From NCBI GenBank assembly GCA_945938055.1, contig CAMEUH010000118.1, forward strand, positions 1 through 7,511: DNA of 7,511 nt. Direction: 5' to 3'. Below, one piece after another: positions 5,054 through 7,511 of the stretch. Each line of letters begins with the position of its first letter. Position 1 is the first letter of the stretch. Source of the stretch: an uncultured Eubacteriaceae bacterium. Its GTDB lineage: Bacteria; Bacillota; Clostridia; Lachnospirales; Lachnospiraceae. The position numbers and the translations under genes were made by a program. The notes below the pieces were generated by a model that was not told the origin of the DNA, searched no databases, and saw nothing but the letters and a program-made list of their open reading frames with translations.

Positions 5054-6443
5054 CACTCTGACAAGAAATGTGGAAGAATTTGTTCCAAATGTGGAAGGCA
5101 AGGTTTCCATGTATACGTGTGGACCGACCGTATATCATTTTGCGCATATTGGCAATCTTAGAAGCTATATCATGGAGGATGTTCTGGAAAAAACATTCCG
5201 CTATCTTGGGTATGACGTAAAACGTGTCATGAATATTACCGATGTGGGTCATCTTTCCAGTGATGCCGATACCGGAGAGGATAAGATGCTTAAAGGTGCA
5301 CGTCGTGAGCATAAGACTGTCATGGAAATTGCAAAGTATTACACGGATGCGTTTTTTGCAGACTGTGAGAAATTAAACATCAAACGTCCGGATGTGGTGG
5401 AACCGGCGACTAACTGCATTTCGGAATTTATTCACATGATTGAAGTACTTCTTCAGAAGGGCTATGCATACCAGGCCGGTGAGAATATTTACTTTGATAC
5501 GTCAAAGCTTAAGGATTATTACGTTTTTTCCAGCCAGAGTGAGAAGGAACTTATGGTGGGCGTGCGTGATGATGTGGAAGAGGATACGAATAAAAGAAAT
5601 AAGAGTGATTTTGTTCTCTGGTTTACAAAGTCTAAATTTGACAATCAGGAATTAAAGTGGGAAAGTCCATGGGGCGTTGGTTATCCGGGCTGGCATATTG
5701 AGTGCTCCTGCATCAGCATGAAGCATCTGGGCGAATTCATGGATATTCACTGTGGCGGCGTGGATAACATTTTTCCGCATCATACCAATGAGATTGCACA
5801 GAGTGAGGCATATGTCGGGCATAAGTGGTGCAACTACTGGTTCCATGTGCATCATTTAAATGATAAATCCGGTAAAATGAGTAAGTCCAAGGGGGAATTC
5901 CTGACCGTTTCCCTGTTGACAGAAAAAGGATATCATCCTCTGGTATATCGAATGTTCTGTCTGCAGTCCCATTATAGAAAACCGTTGGAATTTTCTTATG
6001 AGGTCATGGATAATGTAGCAGCGGCTTATCAGAAGCTGGTTAAGAAAATTGCGGAATTAAAGGATGAAGGAAGTATTGATGAAACTGGCTTTGCAGAGTA
6101 TGATGCAAAATTTAAGGATGCCATTGGAAATGACCTGAATACCTCCATGGCAATTACCGTTGTTTATGATGTGCTTCGTTCCGGACTGAATGATAAGACA
6201 AAACGTGCTTTGATTGAAAGTTTTGACAAGGTATTATCACTTGACCTTCTGAACGCACCGGTGGAAGAAGAGGAAGTTGATGAGGAACTGACACAGTATG
6301 TTCTTGCCAGAATCGAAGAAAGAAAGGAAGCTAAGAAGGAAAAGAACTTCCAGAGAGCGGATGAAATCCGTAATGAGCTCCTTTCAAAAGGCATTGCCAT
6401 AGAAGATACCAGGGAAGGTGTACGTTGGAGAAAGTTGTCATGA
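5040..6443 (+). CDS. cysS: Cysteinyl-tRNA synthetase
   Basis: A 467-residue class I aminoacyl-tRNA synthetase that activates cysteine with ATP and loads it on tRNA-Cys in the cytosol; the family is monomeric. The HIGH motif appears as HIGN (36-39) and KMSKS is exact at 279-283. The zinc site that selects cysteine is complete: Cys27 in TCGPTVY, Cys222 in WHIECS, His247 in FPHH and Glu251 in TNE, with the same 25- and 4-residue spacings as the E. coli enzyme. The catalytic Rossmann region covers about 20-310, followed by the helical DALR-type and anticodon-binding region. An acidic stretch VEEEEVDEEL lies near 408-417, and the family-typical RADEIRNELLSKGIAIEDT is at about 439-457. The length is normal. 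The start at 5040 overlaps the last 14 bases of cysE, and its TGA stop overlaps the mrnC start as ATGA. No T-box leader is visible before the cysE-cysS pair. Confidence 0.98.
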   Translation: MKIFNTLTRNVEEFVPNVEGKVSMYTCGPTVYHFAHIGNLRSYIMEDVLEKTFRYLGYDVKRVMNITDVGHLSSDADTGEDKMLKGARREHKTVMEIAKYYTDAFFADCEKLNIKRPDVVEPATNCISEFIHMIEVLLQKGYAYQAGENIYFDTSKLKDYYVFSSQSEKELMVGVRDDVEEDTNKRNKSDFVLWFTKSKFDNQELKWESPWGVGYPGWHIECSCISMKHLGEFMDIHCGGVDNIFPHHTNEIAQSEAYVGHKWCNYWFHVHHLNDKSGKMSKSKGEFLTVSLLTEKGYHPLVYRMFCLQSHYRKPLEFSYEVMDNVAAAYQKLVKKIAELKDEGSIDETGFAEYDAKFKDAIGNDLNTSMAITVVYDVLRSGLNDKTKRALIESFDKVLSLDLLNAPVEEEEVDEELTQYVLARIEERKEAKKEKNFQRADEIRNELLSKGIAIEDTREGVRWRKLS

Positions 6444-6871
6444 GTGATTTGATTCAGGTAATGGAAAAAGAGCTTGGGTTAAAGCCGGTGGATATTCGAA
6501 CCTATTCACCGCTTACCCTTGCTTATATCGGGGACGGGGTTTTTGATCTGATTATCCGTTCTTATGTGGTGAATCAGGGAAATATTCAGGTGAATAAGAT
6601 GCACCGTCATACCAGTACCATTGTGAAGGCACAGGCGCAGGCAAGGATGGCAAAAGCATTGGAAGAACATATGACTGCAGACGAGGCAGCCGTTTATAAA
6701 CGGGGAAGAAATGCCAAATCCCATACCATGGCAAAAAATGCCTCGGTGGAAGATTACCGGAAAGCAACGGGATTTGAAGCATTAATTGGCTATTTATACC
6801 TTTTAGGGAAGAATGAAAGACTGATGGAGCTGGTTCGGCTTTCATTGGTGGAAATTGGAGAGATAACATAG
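6440..6871 (+). CDS. mrnC: Mini-ribonuclease III
   Basis: A 143-residue RNase III-like enzyme without the double-stranded RNA-binding domain. In B. subtilis MrnC trims the 5' and 3' ends of 23S rRNA precursor within the ribosome-bound double-stranded stem. The signature LAYIGDGVFDLIIR (27-40) carries the metal-binding Asp32. The second acidic motif GFEALIGYLYLLG (111-123) carries Glu113. The region between (VNKMHRHT..VKAQAQA, RGRNAK) is typical of the family. The ATG at 6440 is chosen because it overlaps the cysS stop as ATGA and has GGAG (6427-6430) nine bases upstream. An in-frame TTG at 6425 would add five residues, but it overlaps that site. The stop TAG shares one base with the GTG of the next gene. 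Homodimeric action is family knowledge. Confidence 0.95.
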   Translation: MSDLIQVMEKELGLKPVDIRTYSPLTLAYIGDGVFDLIIRSYVVNQGNIQVNKMHRHTSTIVKAQAQARMAKALEEHMTADEAAVYKRGRNAKSHTMAKNASVEDYRKATGFEALIGYLYLLGKNERLMELVRLSLVEIGEIT

Positions 6872-7511
6872 TGCGTTACGAAGAATTTACCATTGAGGGA
6901 AGAAATGCTGTCATTGAGGCATTCCGTTCCGGAAAAACAATTGACAAGGTTTTTATTCAGGATGGCTGTCAGGACGGACCGGTCAGGACCATAGCAAGGG
7001 AAGCCAAGAAGGCAGGATGTATTATTAATTATGTGGAAAAGGAACGTCTGGATAATATGTCCAAGACGGGAAAACACCAGGGCGTGATTGCATATGCGGC
7101 TGCATATGAGTATGCTGAGGTCTCGGATATTTTACAGGCAGCAAGGGATAAGGGAGAAGACCCGTTTGTTTTTGTGCTGGATGAAATTGAAGACCCCCAT
7201 AATCTGGGAGCGATTATCCGTACGGCCAATCTGTGTGGGGCACATGGGGTGATTATTCCAAAACGTCGCGCGGCAGGACTCACGGCTACGGTGTTAAAGA
7301 CATCTGCCGGTGCATTAAACTATACGCCGGTAGCAAAAGTTACCAACATCGCAGCAACCATTGAAGAATTAAAAAAAGAAGGAATGTGGTTTGTCTGCGG
7401 GGACATGGGAGGAGAACTCATGTACCGGCTGAATTTAACGGGGCCAATCGGTCTTGTAATTGGAAATGAAGGAAATGGTGTCAGCCGTCTTGTGAAAGAA
7501 AAATGTGACAT
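6871..7511 (+). CDS. rlmB: 23S rRNA 2'-O-ribose methyltransferase of the RlmB/TrmH (SPOUT) family, cut by the right edge
   Basis: It starts at GTG 6871, sharing one base with the mrnC TAG stop, with GGAGAG (6857-6862) eight bases upstream. The 213 visible residues give an N-terminal substrate-binding domain (about 4-78, opening YEEFTIEGRNAVIEAF) and a SPOUT methyltransferase domain (about 98 on). Motif 1 is DEIEDPHNLGAIIRTA (104-119), with Asn111 and Arg117 at the conserved catalytic positions. Motif 2 is GLVIGNEGNGVSRLV (194-208), part of the knotted S-adenosylmethionine site. Motif 3 (usually IPM...SLNVSVA) lies past the edge, so roughly 30-40 residues are missing. RlmB of E. coli methylates G2251 of 23S rRNA. 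Position in the operon next to mrnC supports an rRNA target, though other TrmH-family specificities cannot be excluded from sequence alone. Confidence 0.93.
   Translation, partial: MRYEEFTIEGRNAVIEAFRSGKTIDKVFIQDGCQDGPVRTIAREAKKAGCIINYVEKERLDNMSKTGKHQGVIAYAAAYEYAEVSDILQAARDKGEDPFVFVLDEIEDPHNLGAIIRTANLCGAHGVIIPKRRAAGLTATVLKTSAGALNYTPVAKVTNIAATIEELKKEGMWFVCGDMGGELMYRLNLTGPIGLVIGNEGNGVSRLVKEKCD

Noticed and set aside
4574..5110. Long open frame antisense to cysE
   Set aside because: cysE is certain from its hexapeptide repeats; the antisense product shows no recognisable domain and no supporting start signals.

Overview
The window looks like chromosomal DNA of a low-to-moderate GC Gram-positive anaerobe of the class Clostridia, most likely a member of the Lachnospiraceae. 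The strongest pointer is the run ispF - cysE - cysS - mrnC - rlmB. It follows the well-known Firmicutes order (in Bacillus subtilis: ispF, gltX, cysE, cysS, mrnC, rlmB), with strong AGGAG-type ribosome binding sites and tightly overlapping reading frames. The genus is inference from protein style, not from a database match.

Layout. Positions 1-192 hold the 3' end of a small drug/metabolite-type membrane transporter cut by the window edge. A 155-base convergent spacer follows. A PAP2-family membrane phosphatase lies on the minus strand (348-1001). A short intergenic region (1002-1187) carries good back-to-back promoters, one for the PAP2 gene and one for a rightward two-gene operon. That operon encodes an ABC-type ATPase with substituted catalytic motifs and a 536-residue polytopic membrane protein with two similar halves. 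Right after it come a strong promoter, a perfect hairpin at the predicted transcription start, tRNA-Val(UAC), tRNA-Met(CAU) and a textbook intrinsic terminator.

From 3845 to the right edge is a housekeeping operon on the plus strand. It contains ispF (non-mevalonate isoprenoid synthesis), cysE (serine O-acetyltransferase, committed step to cysteine), cysS (cysteinyl-tRNA synthetase), mrnC (Mini-RNase III, 23S rRNA end maturation) and rlmB (23S rRNA ribose methylation, cut by the right edge). cysE/cysS, cysS/mrnC and mrnC/rlmB overlap by 14, 4 and 1 bases, which suggests translational coupling. The operon joins cysteine supply to cysteine charging and then to rRNA processing and modification. 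No separate promoter is visible between the tRNA terminator and ispF.

The least understood part is the ABC pair at 1188-3501. The ATPase keeps Walker A and Walker B but has lost the Q-loop glutamine, the LSGGQ signature and the switch histidine; its partner is a membrane protein I cannot assign with confidence. Other items worth a look are a C-x2-C-x2-C tail on IspF, the hairpin at the tRNA transcript start, and tandem Shine-Dalgarno repeats before the PAP2 gene. I see no CRISPR array, insertion sequence, integrase or obvious defence gene.
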